In this document: positions 51,674 to 63,003 of the stretch, in pieces
Layout: the number at the start of each line of letters is the position of its first letter
Numbering within the stretch: position 1 is the first letter of the stretch
Source: Zoogloeaceae bacterium
GTDB taxonomy: Bacteria; Pseudomonadota; Gammaproteobacteria; Burkholderiales; Rhodocyclaceae
Assembly: GCA_031256795.1 (NCBI GenBank)
Contig: JAIRPW010000036.1
Location: forward strand, 1 to 64,000
Length of the DNA stretch: 64,000 nucleotides
Direction: 5' to 3'
Position numbers and translations under genes: made by a program
The notes under the pieces: generated by a model
The model's input: the letters and a program-made list of their open reading frames with translations, nothing else
Database searches by the model: none
Told to the model about the DNA's origin: nothing

Positions 51674-51677
<4 letters not shown>

Positions 51678-53191
51678 TCGCCGCGCGCTTTGTCAGGCAA
51701 AGCGGACTCTTCCCGCTGGCCCGGCGCGCCAACCATAACGCTGATAAGCCGATCCCATGGCACATGCCGCGCAAACGCCGCGCGAATTTCCTCCTGCGTC
51801 ACGGCCTGAATATTGGCCTGATATTGCCGCAAATACTCCAGCGGTAAACCATAAAAGCCAATAGTGGAGACCTGCCGCAAAATATCCCGGTTACTGCTCA
51901 AATTAAGCGGAAAACTGCCGACCAGATAGGACTTGGCGGCGTCCAATTCCTTCGCGCTCACCCCTTTCTCCAGAAAAAGACGGAGGACTTCCCGAACCAA
52001 AGCGAGCGCCTCATCCGCCTGTTCTTTTTTTGTTTCCAGCGCAATAAAAAACGGGCCTGACTGCAAACGCGGTGAAAACGCGCTATAGACGCTATACGCC
52101 AGACCGCGCCGTTCCCGAACTTCTTCCATCAGCCGAGAAGCAAAGCCGCCGCCGCCCAGGATGTAATTTCCCACCAATAAAGGGAAAAAGTCCGGATCGC
52201 CCCGCGCGATGGCGGGCAAACCGAGATACAGATGCGCTTGCGTAGCCGGATGCGGCAGACGAATCTCCGCTTCCAACGGTTTGTCCACATCTGCCGCAGT
52301 ATCCAAAAATTGCGCGCCGCCTTGCCGCGCAGCTTCTGGCGCGGGCGGTAAACTGACAGCCTCCCCCCTGTTGACAGGTAACGCGGCCAAGAGCTGTTCA
52401 GCGATCTGCCGCGCTTCTTCCACATCCAGGTTGCCCACCATAGTTAAGGTAATACCATTTGGTTTTCCGGCTGTCCCGCTTACTGCGTAATGCCGCTTCC
52501 AGAATTGCCGCGCGTCCTCTACCGTTATAGACGCAAGACTTTCCGGAGTCGCGCTTCTGCCATAGGGATGCCGCGGGTAGAGCGCGGCGGCAAACGCGCG
52601 GGACGCCAAAAATTGCGGCCGGGTCAGATCATCTTTAAGCTGCGCGATCAAACGCGTCTGTTCTCGCTGAAAAATTTTTGCGTCAAACCGCGGCGCGGCA
52701 AGAATCTGCCGAAAAATCTCCAGCGCCGCCTCGCGTTTTTCCAGTGCGCCCAGAGCGCGCAACGCGGAGCAATCGCCCGAATTTTCTACCGCGCACGCGA
52801 GAGGGGCTGAAAGGGTACGCAGCGATAAATTCGCGCGGTCCTCCTCCACTCCGCCAGACAATTTTGCTCCAATATCCGCCAGACGATCCGCAATTGCCGT
52901 TTCATCCAGATCGCCCGCGCCCATCGGCATAAGAGCGCGAACAAGCTCCGCTACTCCCGCTTTATCCATTGGCTCAACCAGAGATCCCGCGCGAAAATCC
53001 AACTGAACGTCCAGAATCGGCAAAGCGCGGCTTTCCACAAAAAACACCTGCGCGCCTGTCGGACTTTGCCAGTGCCGCAAATTTACGCCCTGCCACGCGT
53101 CTTTTGCAAAAACTGCCGCGCCCAGCGCCGCCCCCAAAAAAATCACGCCCATACGGACGATTCGGCTAATCTTGCGTATTTTTTCCAACAT
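51674..53191 (-). CDS. M16-family peptidase-like protein (no HxxEH)
   Basis: Signal/TM start, VFFVESRALPILDVQLDFRAGSLVEP, GGGFASRLMEEVRERRGLAYSVYSAF; adjacent to a catalytic M16 gene. Confidence 0.88.
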
Positions 53192-53239
53192 CTGATTTTC
53201 CTTCTTTCCTGCTTTACACTTTTTTTGATTCGCCACGCC

Positions 53240-54676
53240 TTAATGTCGGGCGGAAACGTTTGTCTGCGGCGCGCGCGCCGCTTCCTTCCCCTCTCCCAAG
53301 GGAACGGGGAAAAGCTGCCCCAGGGTCAAGGATTCATCGGAAAACCAGCGCCGCGCCGCTTCCCGAACTTCCTCCGCAGTCACGGCGGAGAGGCGTTTCA
53401 GTATTATTGAATCGTCCCGCCAGGAAAACCCTAGCGTTTCCAGAAAGCCAATTTCCATCGCTTGTCCGAATACGGAATCCCGTTTATAAACCGTTGAGGC
53501 CAGCAAGCCCGCTCTGGCGCGCGTCAGCTCGCTTTCCTCCACGCCATTGGCCGCAATATCGGCAAGCTCCGCACGGAAAGCCGCCTCCAGAGCCTCCGGG
53601 GTCTGTCCGGGCAAAGGACTGCCATAAAGGTAAAACAGAGCGGGGCCACGATTAAGATTGTCATAGGACGTTCCGGCAAACGCCGCGATTTTTTGTTCAC
53701 GCACCAAACGTCTAGGCAACCGCGCGCCGTCATGCCCATCCAGTATGGCCGAGAGTATTTCCAGCGCATAGGCCGCGCTTCCTTCGCCGCCTGTCTCAAG
53801 TCCCATTGCGGGAGAAATGCTTGGCGCTTTCCAGGCCATGACCAGCAAGGGAAGTTCAGAAGTCCCCCTGACCGTGACCCGGCGCGGGCCTTTCTGTTCG
53901 GGTTCTTCAATTTCCCGGCGATCGGGAAGAGCGCGCGCCGGAATCATGCCGTAATGCCGTTGTGCAAGCGCAAAGACATCCTCGTGCCGCACGTCGCCGC
54001 AGATCACCAAAGTCGCGTTATTGGGCGTGTACCAGGCTGTATGCCATGCCTTGGCTTCCTGGGCGGTCATGTGCTTTAAATCGTCCATCCAGCCAATAAC
54101 CGGACGCCGATAAGGGTGCGTCTGGAAGGCGATCGCGTTTACCGCCTCAAAGAGCGAAGCTTGCGGATCATCCTCGGTACGCATACGCCGTTCTTCCATG
54201 ACAACCTGGATTTCCCGCGCGAATTCCTCCGGCGGGACAGAAAGATGCCGCATTCGATCCGCCTCCAGCGCCATCATTTCCGCAAGCCGTTCTCGGGGCA
54301 TTTGCTGGAAATAGGCGGTAAAGTCGCTGCTGGTAAAGGCATTGTCCCGCCCGCCCACAGCGGCGACACGACGGCTGAACTCGCCAGCGCCGACTTTCGG
54401 CGTGCCCTTGAACATCATATGCTCCAGGACATGCGCGAGACCCGACGCACCGTCCTTTTCATCCACGCCGCCTATTTTGTACCAAATCATTTGCGTGACA
54501 ATCGGCGCGCGACGATCCTCCCGCACTACAACCTTGAGACCATTGGCAAGCCGCGTCTCAAAAGTATTTTCCACCGTTTCCGCCGCAAGAAGCGCGGCGG
54601 GAAAAATACATGACAATAAAGCCGCAGAAACGGAGACACGAAAAAAACGACAAAACAAAAACAAAGAAGACGACAT
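53240..54676 (-). CDS. M16-family metallopeptidase
   Basis: Signal peptide, GASGLAHVLEHMMFKGTPKVGAGEFSR with HVLEHMMF zinc motif. Confidence 0.93.
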   Translation of the reverse strand: MSSSLFLFCRFFRVSVSAALLSCIFPAALLAAETVENTFETRLANGLKVVVREDRRAPIVTQMIWYKIGGVDEKDGASGLAHVLEHMMFKGTPKVGAGEFSRRVAAVGGRDNAFTSSDFTAYFQQMPRERLAEMMALEADRMRHLSVPPEEFAREIQVVMEERRMRTEDDPQASLFEAVNAIAFQTHPYRRPVIGWMDDLKHMTAQEAKAWHTAWYTPNNATLVICGDVRHEDVFALAQRHYGMIPARALPDRREIEEPEQKGPRRVTVRGTSELPLLVMAWKAPSISPAMGLETGGEGSAAYALEILSAILDGHDGARLPRRLVREQKIAAFAGTSYDNLNRGPALFYLYGSPLPGQTPEALEAAFRAELADIAANGVEESELTRARAGLLASTVYKRDSVFGQAMEIGFLETLGFSWRDDSIILKRLSAVTAEEVREAARRWFSDESLTLGQLFPVPLGEGKEAARAPQTNVSARH

Positions 54677-54823
54677 GGGGAAAACAACCTTTCTGATAGA
54701 ATCCGACGCGTTTGGCGCTTGTCCGAAAAACCGCGTCTTCGCGCTTGTTTCCGGCAGCTCAAGCGTCTCCCCCTATATTAAAGTTTTTTTCACTTTGACG
54801 CCTCTTTTCCACGCTCCCTTTCC

Positions 54824-55798
54824 ATGCTTGACTTTCTGAAGAAAAAACACGCGCCCTTGCCCGAACACGCGCAAGATGGCGTCGTTCCCAAAAAAAACTG
54901 GCGCGAGCAGCTGTTTACGGGCCTGTCCAAAACGCGCTCCCAGCTTACGGATCGGATGAGAATCCTCTTCAGCCGGGGGAAAATTGACGAGGAATTGCTT
55001 GATGAATTGGAAACTCTGCTTTTGGCCGCAGACGCGGGGGTGGAAGCGACCCGTTCTCTACTCGCGTCTCTTGCCGAACGCGCGCGGCAGGAAAAAATAA
55101 ACAGCGCGGAAGGAATAGAGGCCGCGCTCTCGGACATTCTCGTACAGCTTCTGCGGCCACTGGAAGCGCCGCTGAACACAGATGGGAAACGGCCTTTTAT
55201 CATTCTGCTGGCCGGGGTCAACGGCGCGGGAAAAACAACTTCCATCGGCAAACTCGCGCGATATTTTCAGCGCCAAGAAAAGCGGGTGCTGCTGGCTGCG
55301 GGCGATACTTTCCGCGCCGCCGCCCGAGAGCAGCTGCTGCAATGGGGCGAACGCAACGACGTAACCGTTATCGCGCAGGAATCCGGCGATCCCGCCGCGG
55401 TGATTTTCGACGCGATTGCCGCCGCGCGCGCCCGCGATATTGATATCGTGCTTGCCGATACGGCGGGGCGGCTGCCTACTCAGGCGCATCTGATGCAGGA
55501 ATTGTCCAAAGTACGCCGCGTCATTCAAAAAGCGGACGCTGCCGCGCCGCATGAAACGCTATTGGTGCTGGACGCCAATACCGGGCAGAATGCGCTTGCG
55601 CAAGTCAAAGCATTTGATGAGGCTGTTTCTGTCACAGGTCTTGTGCTCACCAAGCTGGATGGCAGCGCAAAAGGCGGAGTCATTGCCGCGATTGCGCGGC
55701 AATATCCCAAGCCTATCCGTTTTATCGGCGTTGGCGAGGGAATTGACGATCTGCGCCCCTTTTCAGCGAAGGAATTTGTGGAGGCTCTGTTTGCATGA
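54824..55798 (+). CDS. ftsY: Signal recognition particle receptor FtsY
   Basis: LLAGVNGAGKTTSIGKLARYF, DTFRAAAREQLLQW, DTAGRLPTQAHLMQEL, LTKLDGSAKGG. Confidence 0.97.
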   Translation: MLDFLKKKHAPLPEHAQDGVVPKKNWREQLFTGLSKTRSQLTDRMRILFSRGKIDEELLDELETLLLAADAGVEATRSLLASLAERARQEKINSAEGIEAALSDILVQLLRPLEAPLNTDGKRPFIILLAGVNGAGKTTSIGKLARYFQRQEKRVLLAAGDTFRAAAREQLLQWGERNDVTVIAQESGDPAAVIFDAIAAARARDIDIVLADTAGRLPTQAHLMQELSKVRRVIQKADAAAPHETLLVLDANTGQNALAQVKAFDEAVSVTGLVLTKLDGSAKGGVIAAIARQYPKPIRFIGVGEGIDDLRPFSAKEFVEALFA

Positions 55799-56448
55799 TT
55801 ACAGCCAGCCAGGTTGTCAAACGTTATCCGGGTGGTTTTGAGGCGATTCGAGGCGCCAGCTTCGAGATCGCCGAAGGAGAAATCGCGCTGATTGGCGGAC
55901 ATTCTGGCGCGGGGAAAACCACGCTTTTGAAACTTTTGGGCGCGATGGAACGCCCTACGTCCGGAAGTCTCATTGTCTGCGGGCAGAATGTTGCCGCGCT
56001 GCGTTCCGGCGTCCTGCCTTTTTTGCGCCGTAATCTGGGTTTTGTTTTTCAGGATCAAAAACTTTTGTTTGACCGTTCCGCGCTGGACAATATTCTGCTG
56101 CCTCTGGAAATTATCGGGCTTTCGCCCAAAGAGGCGCAGCGGCGCGCGCGCGCCGCGCTGGATAAAGTTGGCCTGCTCTCGCGCGAGAAAGCTTATCCTA
56201 TCGCGCTATCCGGCGGCGAACAGCAGCGGCTTGCCATTGCCCGGGCGGTGGTTAACCGCCCTTCCATTCTGCTTGCAGACGAGCCTACCGCCAATCTGGA
56301 CGAGGAATCGGCGCGGCAGGTGCTGGATTTATTTCTCGCGTTCAATCAGGCCAAAGTCACGGTAGTCATCGCGACCCACGCGCCGCAGATTATCAGCGGG
56401 CGCAGTCTGAAACGGCTGACGCTCAGCCACGGCGCGCTTTTACCCTAA
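55795..56448 (+). CDS. ftsE: Cell division ATP-binding protein FtsE
   Basis: GGHSGAGKTTLLKLL, LSGGEQQRLAIARAVVNRP, LLADEPTANLDEE; between ftsY and ftsX. Confidence 0.96.
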   Translation: MITASQVVKRYPGGFEAIRGASFEIAEGEIALIGGHSGAGKTTLLKLLGAMERPTSGSLIVCGQNVAALRSGVLPFLRRNLGFVFQDQKLLFDRSALDNILLPLEIIGLSPKEAQRRARAALDKVGLLSREKAYPIALSGGEQQRLAIARAVVNRPSILLADEPTANLDEESARQVLDLFLAFNQAKVTVVIATHAPQIISGRSLKRLTLSHGALLP

Positions 56449-56463
56449 CTTTTCTTTGCCGCC

Positions 56464-57375
56464 ATGTATACCTGGTTCCAACAGCACCTTCGCGCGTTTT
56501 CCCGCGCCCTGAAACGGCTTCTGGCTTCGCCGCTCAATACCCTGCTCTCTATGCTGGTCATCGGCATTGCCATCACTCTGCCTGCGGCGGGTTACGCGAT
56601 CATTGATAATGTTCAGGCGCTTGGCAAGGGGCATTCCGGAGCGCAGCAAATCAGCATTTTTATGGAACTGGACGCATCCTCCGCCGCCGTTGCCGAGGTG
56701 CGGCGGCGTTTGAAGACGCGGACGCCGGGGCAATGGCGGTTTGTTCCGCGCGATGAAGCCTTTGAGCGCCTCAAAAATACAGAGGGCATGGCAGAAATCA
56801 TCAGCAGTTTGCCGCGCAATCCGTTGCCGGACGCCTTTATTCTGGAACCGGAGGACAAAAGCCCGGATGCGCTGGAAGCTTTGCGCGCCGAGACCTCGTC
56901 CTGGCCGGGCATTGCGCATACGCAGCTAGATTCCGCATGGATCAAGCGCTTTGACGCCTTTTTGCAATTGGGACGTCAGGCGGTGCATCTTTTGGCGCTG
57001 GTGTTCGCGGTAGGTCTCATCGCCGTAACTTTTAACACTATCCGTTTGCAGGTTTTCGCTCAGGCGGAAGAAATTGAAGTCGCGCGGCTGATTGGCGCGA
57101 CGGACGCCTTTATTCGCCGTCCGTTCTACTATTTTGGTCTGCTACAAGGAGTGCTGGGCGGCGTGGCTGCGGTTTTTTTGCTGTTTTTTGGGCTGACAGC
57201 CATTCGGCCAGCGGTAACGCAATTGACCGCGCTGTACGGAAGCGGCTTTGTCTTGCACCCGCCAGGAATTGCGGATTGTCTGGCGCTGATTGCGGCAGGC
57301 GGCGCGCTGGGCTGGGTCGGCGCGCAACTATCTGTCAGCCTGGCGCTCCGGCAGCAAAAAGCAACGCAGCGCTGA
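56464..57375 (+). CDS. ftsX: Cell division protein FtsX
   Basis: Four-TM permease with extracellular domain; QAEEIEVARLIGATDAFIRRPF; follows ftsE. Confidence 0.95.
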   Translation: MYTWFQQHLRAFSRALKRLLASPLNTLLSMLVIGIAITLPAAGYAIIDNVQALGKGHSGAQQISIFMELDASSAAVAEVRRRLKTRTPGQWRFVPRDEAFERLKNTEGMAEIISSLPRNPLPDAFILEPEDKSPDALEALRAETSSWPGIAHTQLDSAWIKRFDAFLQLGRQAVHLLALVFAVGLIAVTFNTIRLQVFAQAEEIEVARLIGATDAFIRRPFYYFGLLQGVLGGVAAVFLLFFGLTAIRPAVTQLTALYGSGFVLHPPGIADCLALIAAGGALGWVGAQLSVSLALRQQKATQR

Positions 57376-57462
57376 GCAAAGCGCCGAGGAAAATCAGTCC
57401 CTCAACCAATAAAATCTATTGCCGTAAAACCGCGCGAGGTATATATGGGATTTTGCCGTATT

Positions 57463-58380
57463 TTATTTGGTTTTCTTTATCAATTCTTCATAGTCATATA
57501 TTTTATCGTATTTTTCTTTTCTTATTTCTTTTGAATTCAGATCAATTGTTATTCTTTTCAGAAAATCCTTAAAATCCCGGTTAATTTGCGACAATTTATT
57601 CACTGTTTCTATATCTATTAGTTCTTTTTGCCTTGCGGGATATATAACCGCAGATGAATCTGGATTATTGGTATCCAGTTGTATTAAACCTATGCCGAAA
57701 GAATTAGATAGTCTTTTTATTTCCTCCATAAATTCTTTATCCGGGCAAATTTCTGCCGCAACCAGATAACCTTCATTAGCCCATGAAGAATTTGAGACAG
57801 CCTGGAAGTATGATTCTCTTAAATTTGAGAAACTCAATTCCTTTTTTAATTCATATGAGAACAGTTTAATTGTCAAAGTTCCGACGTCTTTTGAAATATC
57901 AAATATCTCAGGCTCCCATTGCTCGAATGGAAAATATACGCCAACAATATCTGGGTGCAGCCATTGAGAAAATTTCTTTTTTAAGGACAGCTCATGAGAA
58001 ATTGTCTTTGTATATATAAAATTATTATATGTATAAACATAGTACAAAAGAAATTTATGCAAATCTCTTTCACTATATTCCGTCTCTTTTTTTACGGCGC
58101 GAATCTCCTGTTCTGCTTCTTCTTTATTTATATCGCAGTTTTCTTCGAGGGTATTCAGATAGAATCTTACAGGCCTTGTATTTGATTTGATGAAATTAGA
58201 TTTTTGATTATCCCTTATGTCTACATATATTCTCGCGCCTATTGTTTGCCACGGAGTCTTCCCTGCTGAGCCAAGTTGTTTATCATATCCTTTTTGGACG
58301 CCGATATCCCATATCTCACTGGGAGTTAATGGTCTATTTTCTTCTTTTATGATCTTTTCAGCGAATTGCATAAAATTCAT
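57463..58380 (-). CDS. HrgA/COG2958-like protein: N-terminal HARE-HTH domain plus putative restriction-endonuclease-like C-terminus
   Basis: FAEKIIKEENRPLTPSEIWDIGVQKGYDKQLGSAGKTPWQTIGARIYVDIRDNQKSNFIK (HARE-HTH); HPDIVGVYFPFE..TIKLFSYELKKELSFSNLRESYFQAVSNSSWANEGYLVA (PD-(D/E)xK-like). Visibly AT-rich. Confidence 0.72.
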   Translation of the reverse strand: MNFMQFAEKIIKEENRPLTPSEIWDIGVQKGYDKQLGSAGKTPWQTIGARIYVDIRDNQKSNFIKSNTRPVRFYLNTLEENCDINKEEAEQEIRAVKKETEYSERDLHKFLLYYVYTYNNFIYTKTISHELSLKKKFSQWLHPDIVGVYFPFEQWEPEIFDISKDVGTLTIKLFSYELKKELSFSNLRESYFQAVSNSSWANEGYLVAAEICPDKEFMEEIKRLSNSFGIGLIQLDTNNPDSSAVIYPARQKELIDIETVNKLSQINRDFKDFLKRITIDLNSKEIRKEKYDKIYDYEELIKKTK

Positions 58381-58410
58381 GTTCCTTCTCCATTTCTATT
58401 TGCACACAAC

Positions 58411-58458
58411 AAAAACATGGCACAGCAATAGATGTATCCTTCATCCATGCCGTGCCAT
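58411..58458 (-). terminator. Possible imperfect intrinsic terminator downstream of the ARPP-1-like gene
   Basis: Minus strand ATGGCAC..GATG-AAGGATA-CATC..GTGCCAT followed by TTTTTG. Confidence 0.5.
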
Positions 58459-58465
58459 AGAGTGA

Positions 58466-59626
58466 TCAGTCCCTGTTTGTGCGCGGAATTGGAATTGCGC
58501 GATGATCCATGCGCCCCGAGTTTCCTCCATACTGGAAATCATGTTGCGCGGCAGAATCCGCGCGCGTCAAAGCATCCGTTGAATAAATGCTTGTATGCAC
58601 GGAAATCTCATCGCTTACGTCGGCGTCGAAAACGCTAAACAGGATGGTTTTGTCTGTTTTCCTCTTTTTCTCCTTTGTGTTTTCGCTCACTTTTCTTGTA
58701 ATTTCCTCCTCAATTGTCCCTTTGCTCTCGGCATAGGCGATAAAATCCTCCAGGGTCATATTTTCTTTGGCCTCGTAGGTTGTTGTATCGTTCATATGCG
58801 CCAGCGCTTCTCCCGCCGCCGCTTGCAGAAGTTTCTTTTGTAGACTTTGAAACAAACTCGCGTTGCCGAATTTCTCAACGGTCGAAATTCTCCCGTTAAC
58901 GAAAAACGCGAATCCAAGCGCGTCTTTATGCCCGTCAAAAAGAGGCTGGATGGCCTTGATATATTCCTCAATGCTCGCTTTGAGTTTTTTATTTTCCAAA
59001 GTCAGTTGAAGGCTTGATTCAGATTCACGGCTTTTCACATTCTCATTTATATTCCGGCTTGCCTTACTCTGAAACTCGGAAACGCTGTCCCAGACTTCAT
59101 GCTGACTACTGCTTTCGCGCGCGGCGATTTTTTGTTTTCTGTCGCTTAACATATTGGAAGACGAGGAGAATTTTACGTCTGACTCGCTACCCCGCTGCCG
59201 CCAACGATTGCTTTCTACGCAGAAAGCGTTCAGGGATATTTTTTTTGATTTCGGGCGCAGAATAACGTCTTCCGCCATTGTCCGATCCTGCTTTCCGCCT
59301 TTGACGATGTCACCCGCCATAATAAAAATAAATTGATCTGAAACGTTATCTGCTTCCAAACGATTCACATCCCCTGTTTCATGTAATTTGATGAACTTTT
59401 TTTCCATCGCCTCCTCAAGGGAGATATATTTCCGCTGAATCTCTTGCTCTCCTTTGAGTACGAATACTTTGAGATTTTTATGTTCGGCAAAATTTTGCAC
59501 ACTTTCAGTCTGCGCATTTGCGTGAAATGAGGCTGTTGCTAAAATGACGCCCAAGAATATAAAAATATTTTTCTGCAGAAGCGACGCCATGGTTTCAGAC
59601 GCGTAAATTTTCAGGAAAGTCATCAT
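58466..59626 (-). CDS. Exported ARPP-1/DUF6569-like domain protein of unknown function
   Basis: Signal peptide IFIFLGVILATASFHANAQ; FIFIMAGDIVKGGKQDRTMAEDVILRPKSKKISLNAFCVESNRW resembles the ARPP-1 core. Start may be 59590. Confidence 0.68.
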   Translation of the reverse strand: MMTFLKIYASETMASLLQKNIFIFLGVILATASFHANAQTESVQNFAEHKNLKVFVLKGEQEIQRKYISLEEAMEKKFIKLHETGDVNRLEADNVSDQFIFIMAGDIVKGGKQDRTMAEDVILRPKSKKISLNAFCVESNRWRQRGSESDVKFSSSSNMLSDRKQKIAARESSSQHEVWDSVSEFQSKASRNINENVKSRESESSLQLTLENKKLKASIEEYIKAIQPLFDGHKDALGFAFFVNGRISTVEKFGNASLFQSLQKKLLQAAAGEALAHMNDTTTYEAKENMTLEDFIAYAESKGTIEEEITRKVSENTKEKKRKTDKTILFSVFDADVSDEISVHTSIYSTDALTRADSAAQHDFQYGGNSGRMDHRAIPIPRTNRD

Positions 59627-59825
59627 TTTCTCCCAGACAAAATGAACCAGCAGTCAGATTCTTTATTGATACTCATGACCTGTCAAGTTCGCGGCGGTAT
59701 CAGAGCGCGTGCGCACGCTTTATACGATACAAAGCGCAAAGAAAAACCGCCAGAGCAGCCAGAACAATCCGCCGCCGCCGAAATTTCCGCCATTAAAGCT
59801 CGCGCCTTACGTATCGCCGCTTCCT

Positions 59826-59869
59826 GAAAACGAAAATCTCCTGCGGCTTCCACATGGGCCGCCGGAGAT
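59826..59869 (-). terminator. Intrinsic terminator downstream of alaS
   Basis: ATCTCCGGCGGC...GCCGCAGGAGATTTTCGTTTT on minus strand; 12-bp arms with one mismatch. Confidence 0.7.
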
Positions 59870-59885
59870 CGCGAATCGCCAAAAT

Positions 59886-62594
59886 TCAGAGGCTATCCTG
59901 AATCCAGCTCTGTACGGAATTCAGCGCGGCGGGAAGATTTTCCGGCTGTGTCCCGCCGGCCTGCGCCATGTCCGGGCGTCCGCCTCCTTTTCCGCCAACC
60001 TGCCGCGCGACGAAGTTGACCAAATCGCCCGCTTTGATTTTCCCCATGAGGTCTGCCGTTACGCCCGCGATGAGATGCACTTTACCCTCGCGCGCACTGG
60101 CAAGCACAATAATGGCGCTTTTCAGTTTGTCTTTCAGTTTATCCAGTGTCTCACGCAGGACGGCGGAATCAACGCTGTCCAGTACTGCCGTAAGCAACCG
60201 CGCGCCGCCGCGCATTTCCACTGTCTGCCCAATCATTTCCTCAATCTGACCGCTGGCCAGTTTCGATTTCAGTCTGGCAATTTCCTTTTCCAGAAGACGC
60301 GCGTTTTCCAGAAGTCCGGCAACACGTTCCGCAGCCTCTTTCGGCTCGGCTTTTAAATGTCCGGCAATCTCCAGAAGGCAGGCTTCCCGTTCCTGCGCGT
60401 GCAGGAGCGCATTCATTCCCGTAACCGCTTCAATACGACGCACTCCGGCTGCAATACCTGTTTCCGCAACAATTTTACAAACGCCAATATCCCCCGCGCG
60501 CGCCACGTGCGTGCCGCCGCACAACTCCCTGGAAGCGCCGATTGTTACCACGCGCACATGCTCGCCATATTTTTCCCCGAAAAGCATCATTGCGCCGCTT
60601 TTGCGCGCCGCTTCCAGCGGCATAACCACCGCCTCGCTCGCGGTATTGGCGAGAATTTCCGCATTCACCTTTATTTCTACGGCACGAATTTCCTCGCGCG
60701 TCATCGGCGCGTGATGCGCAAAGTCGAAGCGGGTTTTTTCGGCGTCCACCAAAGATCCCTTTTGCTGCACATGCGCGCCCAACACCTCGCGCAGCGCTTT
60801 GTGCAGCAAATGCGTCGCGGAATGATTGCGGGCAGTCGCGGCGCGGGCAACCGCGTTCACCCTGATTTTTAACCGCTGACCGACAGTCAGCGCGCCGCTT
60901 CTAACCGCGCCATAATGCCCAAAGACAGCCGCTTGAATCTTTTGGGTATCCTTCACCACAAAAATCTCCGCGCCCTGTTCCTCCGTAAAAACGCCCGTGT
61001 CGCCCGCCTGCCCGCCGGATTCAGCATAAAAGGGCGTCTCATCCAGCACCACTACGCCCTCTTCGCCCGCGCCCAATTCCTGTACCGCCACCCCTTCTTT
61101 GTAGAGCGCCAGTACCTTGCCTTCTCCTTCCAGCGTCTCGTAGCCATGAAAAACCGTGCGCTCGCCCGCGTATTCAAAAATTTTCCCGCTGCTTTTAAAT
61201 TGCCCGGACGCGCGCGCCTGCTTTTTCTGCCGCTCCATTGCCGCGTCAAAAGCATCCGCGTCTACGCTGATATTGTGTTCACGGCAAATATCGGCAGTCA
61301 AATCAAGCGGGAAACCGTAGGTATCATGCAATTTAAAAGCGGTTTCACCATGAAAGAGCGCAGTCTCATTCTTTTTTATCGTCGACAATTCGCCTTCCAG
61401 AATTGCCATGCCGTGTTCAATTGTGGCGAAAAACCGCGTCTCTTCCGCCTTGAGCACATCCATGACGCGCGCTTCATTCGCAGCCAGACCAGGATAAGCC
61501 CCGCCCATCTCGCGCACGAGATCGGGTACAAGGCGATAAAAAAAGGCGTCGCGCGCGCCAAGCTTGTAACCGTGCCGAATCGCGCGACGAATAATGCGGC
61601 GCAGCACATAGCCGCGCCCTTCGTTTCCGGGAATCACGCCATCCGCTACCAAAAACGCGCAAGCGCGGATATGGTCGGCCAGCACCTTGAGCGAAGGAGA
61701 CTCAGAATCGCATCCCGATTTGCCGCATTCCGCTAAATTTTCTGCCGCCGCGCTGAAATCTTCACATTTTTTGCCGCCTCCAGATGCGTCGTCCACCGCA
61801 TTTTTCGCCGCGCGAATCAAATTCTGGAAAAGGTCAATTTCATAATTGGAATGCACTCCCTGCAAAATAGCCGCCAAACGTTCCAAACCCATGCCGGTGT
61901 CAACGCAGGGCGCGGGCAAACGCTTGACACTGCCGTCCGCAAACATTTCAAACTGCATGAACACATGATTCCAGATTTCGATAAAACGGTCGCCGTCTTC
62001 ATCCGCGCTACCTGGCGGCCCGCCGGGGATTTCCGGGCCGTGATCGTAGAAAATCTCGCTGCATGGGCCGCAAGGACCAGTATCGGACATCATCCAGAAA
62101 TTGTCAGATTTGTATTTCCCGCCTTTGTTATCCCCGATGCGCACTACGCGCGCGGCATCCAGTCCAATCTGTTTTGTCCAAATGTTATAGGCTTCATCGT
62201 CTTCGTGATAAACCGTCACCATCAGGCGTTCCGGCGGCAAGCCATAGACCTTCGTCAGCAACTCCCAGCCCCAGGCAATGCTTTCACGCTTGAAATAGTC
62301 GCCAAAACTCCAGTTGCCCAGCATTTCAAAAAAAGTGTGATGTCGCGCGGTGTAGCCTACATTTTCCAGATCGTTGTGCTTTCCGCCCGCCCGCAAACAG
62401 GCCTGTACAGACGCGGCGCGGTTGTAGGAGCGTTTGTCAAAGCCCAAAAATACGTCTTTGAATTGCACCATGCCGCTATTGGTAAACATCAATGTCGGGT
62501 CATTGGCGGGAATCAGGGGGGAGGAAGACACAATTGTGTGTCCCTTGGAAGCAAAAAAACGCAGGAATTTTTCACGAATTTCGGCAGAGTTCAT
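59886..62594 (-). CDS. alaS: Alanyl-tRNA synthetase
   Basis: [74 protein letters not shown]. Confidence 0.98.
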   Translation of the reverse strand: MNSAEIREKFLRFFASKGHTIVSSSPLIPANDPTLMFTNSGMVQFKDVFLGFDKRSYNRAASVQACLRAGGKHNDLENVGYTARHHTFFEMLGNWSFGDYFKRESIAWGWELLTKVYGLPPERLMVTVYHEDDEAYNIWTKQIGLDAARVVRIGDNKGGKYKSDNFWMMSDTGPCGPCSEIFYDHGPEIPGGPPGSADEDGDRFIEIWNHVFMQFEMFADGSVKRLPAPCVDTGMGLERLAAILQGVHSNYEIDLFQNLIRAAKNAVDDASGGGKKCEDFSAAAENLAECGKSGCDSESPSLKVLADHIRACAFLVADGVIPGNEGRGYVLRRIIRRAIRHGYKLGARDAFFYRLVPDLVREMGGAYPGLAANEARVMDVLKAEETRFFATIEHGMAILEGELSTIKKNETALFHGETAFKLHDTYGFPLDLTADICREHNISVDADAFDAAMERQKKQARASGQFKSSGKIFEYAGERTVFHGYETLEGEGKVLALYKEGVAVQELGAGEEGVVVLDETPFYAESGGQAGDTGVFTEEQGAEIFVVKDTQKIQAAVFGHYGAVRSGALTVGQRLKIRVNAVARAATARNHSATHLLHKALREVLGAHVQQKGSLVDAEKTRFDFAHHAPMTREEIRAVEIKVNAEILANTASEAVVMPLEAARKSGAMMLFGEKYGEHVRVVTIGASRELCGGTHVARAGDIGVCKIVAETGIAAGVRRIEAVTGMNALLHAQEREACLLEIAGHLKAEPKEAAERVAGLLENARLLEKEIARLKSKLASGQIEEMIGQTVEMRGGARLLTAVLDSVDSAVLRETLDKLKDKLKSAIIVLASAREGKVHLIAGVTADLMGKIKAGDLVNFVARQVGGKGGGRPDMAQAGGTQPENLPAALNSVQSWIQDSL

Positions 62595-63003
62595 GACAAA
62601 GCGCCACTGGCAGACAAAGAAAGGTTCGCATTCTAATAGAAAATTCCTTCATGCTGGAAGGTTGCCGCTTTCTTTGGCCTTCGCCGCCGCGCAAAATTTC
62701 ACGAGAACGGAAGAACAAAAGCGGTAGGCTTGATACCGTGACGCACGCAATGTAATATCATGAGGTCAAAACTAATCTTTTACTGGCCAGAATGCTTTCA
62801 GGAACAGCGCATGAATACAGATTTTTTTTTGCATGTTCTCCCCATTAGAAACTCAAAGCGGAGTTAAAACTGCGGAGATTTTTCTTCCGATCACCAGCAG
62901 TATTTGAGACTATGTATAAAAAAACCGGCGTTCAAATTGGAAAAAAATGTACGATAAAAATTGCAATCTAATGAAGTAGCACACCAAGCAAAAGGAAAGA
63001 AAA

